From the NCBI GenBank assembly GCA_009839745.1, contig VXPE01000122.1:14666-78665 (forward strand): a stretch of DNA of 64,000 nucleotides, written 5' to 3'. The position numbers and the translations under genes are program-made. Source of the DNA: Candidatus Poribacteria bacterium (GTDB taxonomy: Bacteria > Poribacteria > WGA-4E > WGA-3G). The notes below the pieces were generated by a model. The model ran no database searches. It had not been told where the DNA came from and saw nothing but the letters and a program-made list of their open reading frames with translations. Each line of letters begins with the position of its first letter. Position 1 is the stretch's first letter. Below, one piece after another: positions 63,375 through 64,000 of the stretch.

Positions 63375-64000
63375 ATGGACACAACGACGACACTTGATTC
63401 GCTTTTCCGATTATCGGGTCCGTCTCAGGCAGACCTCGACTCTTTTCATAACGATGGCTACATCGTGTATCCAGACGTATTCACAGACGACGGTAGAGAA
63501 GGGTTGATTGAAGAAATCACGCAGCGCTTTGAACCGGCGCGCCAGTTCATTGAGGCGTTGCATAACGGTGAGGAACAAGCACGCTCCTATTTTACTCGTC
63601 CATGGAACGATCGCGGTGAATACAGCGACCGACTCATTGACGATCCCTTCATTACGACACTGATACGCGCAACTATCGGGGACGCATACCACTTCTGCCA
63701 CTCTGCCCTCAATATCGCTCCCCGCGGGATCGGTCCACTTGGATACCATCAGGACCATCACCATTGGAAACATGAGAACCCCGTTAACCTCGCCGAGCGT
63801 GATAACTACTATATACAGATTTTGTACTATCCGAACGGCTTCACACGCGGGGATCGGAACCTTAAAGTTATACCGGGGAGCCATAAGGTCGCACCGACGA
63901 AAGCGGCGACACCTGAACGGATGCTCACAGGCGATTTCGACGGAGAAGTTGGACGCAAACTACAAGAGAAACGGCTTGAATTGCCTCCGGGAAGTATGGT
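63375..64000 (+). CDS. Phytanoyl-CoA dioxygenase family protein, truncated by the window edge
   Basis: The first 208 residues are present; the gene continues beyond 64000. QADLDSFHNDGYIVYPDVF is the usual family start, and GYHQDHHHW carries the H-x-D iron ligands. The distal histidine and 2-oxoglutarate arginine lie outside the window. The ATG at 63375 is eight bases from AAGGAG; the ATG at 63369 is too close to it. Confidence 0.9.
   Translation, partial: MDTTTTLDSLFRLSGPSQADLDSFHNDGYIVYPDVFTDDGREGLIEEITQRFEPARQFIEALHNGEEQARSYFTRPWNDRGEYSDRLIDDPFITTLIRATIGDAYHFCHSALNIAPRGIGPLGYHQDHHHWKHENPVNLAERDNYYIQILYYPNGFTRGDRNLKVIPGSHKVAPTKAATPERMLTGDFDGEVGRKLQEKRLELPPGSM

Overview
The window looks like a chromosomal segment of a free-living or host-associated bacterium resembling Candidatus Poribacteria. 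This is an inference from gene content: several sulfatases, phytanoyl-CoA-type dioxygenases, many Gfo/Idh/MocA and zinc alcohol dehydrogenases, a WD40-dockerin protein, and very many short dispersed repeats. No 16S rRNA or taxonomic marker was compared. Coding density is high, base composition looks roughly balanced, and sigma-70 promoters with a 17-18 bp spacer are easy to find.

Layout. 1-5.3 kb: a TIM-barrel sugar isomerase, a sulfatase, a GT2 glycosyltransferase and RecQ. 5.4-10 kb (minus strand): a MacB-type permease, LarC, and a sigma-70 factor whose region 2 is duplicated. 10-24.5 kb: a pentapeptide protein, then a long minus-strand run (DUF1573 protein, membrane protein, SecA, Trm112-like protein, GT4, FlaA1/CapD-like epimerase-dehydratase, sugar-phosphate transferase, SppA, Grc3/Clp1-like kinase, MsbA-like ABC exporter) that joins protein export to surface glycan synthesis. 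24.6-29.3 kb (minus): a twice-repeated two-gene cassette of secreted proteins behind a CnaB-like repeat protein. 29.4-32.1 kb (minus): tRNA-Glu, tRNA-Lys, purA, rpsI, rplM. 32.4-39.8 kb (plus): ArsA/Get3-like ATPase, membrane protein, HslV, HslU, WD40-dockerin protein, 67K-type SppA. 39.8-55.9 kb: an accessory metabolic region (dioxygenases, oxidoreductases, MFS carrier, ATP-grasp ligase, glycosyltransferase, sulfatase, ThuA-like protein) that probably handles sugars or sugar acids and sulfated substrates. 56-58.8 kb: a decaying patch with a Uma2 nuclease, the remains of a type ISP restriction-modification gene, an IS982-like transposase remnant and a frameshifted TPR gene. 59.3-64 kb: an oxidoreductase, an RDD-PspA fusion, a sulfatase and a truncated dioxygenase.

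The most unusual feature is not a protein. Several families of short dispersed repeats sit exactly at gene borders. Family A (four copies) is a 23-nt hairpin with an invariant ACAACG loop and stems that change by compensatory substitution. It is followed by a tail ending GTTAAAAAA directly against an ATG in three of the four copies. Family B (about eight copies, core CCGCAAGGTATAATTAAAAA) also abuts start codons. A third, CAGTTGTCAG-type palindromic family (G) lies at both stops and starts. Several copies supply the stop codon of the upstream gene. These repeats look like mobile or amplified 5'-leader elements that set translation starts. The other notable items are the RDD-PspA fusion and the sigma factor with two region-2 domains.
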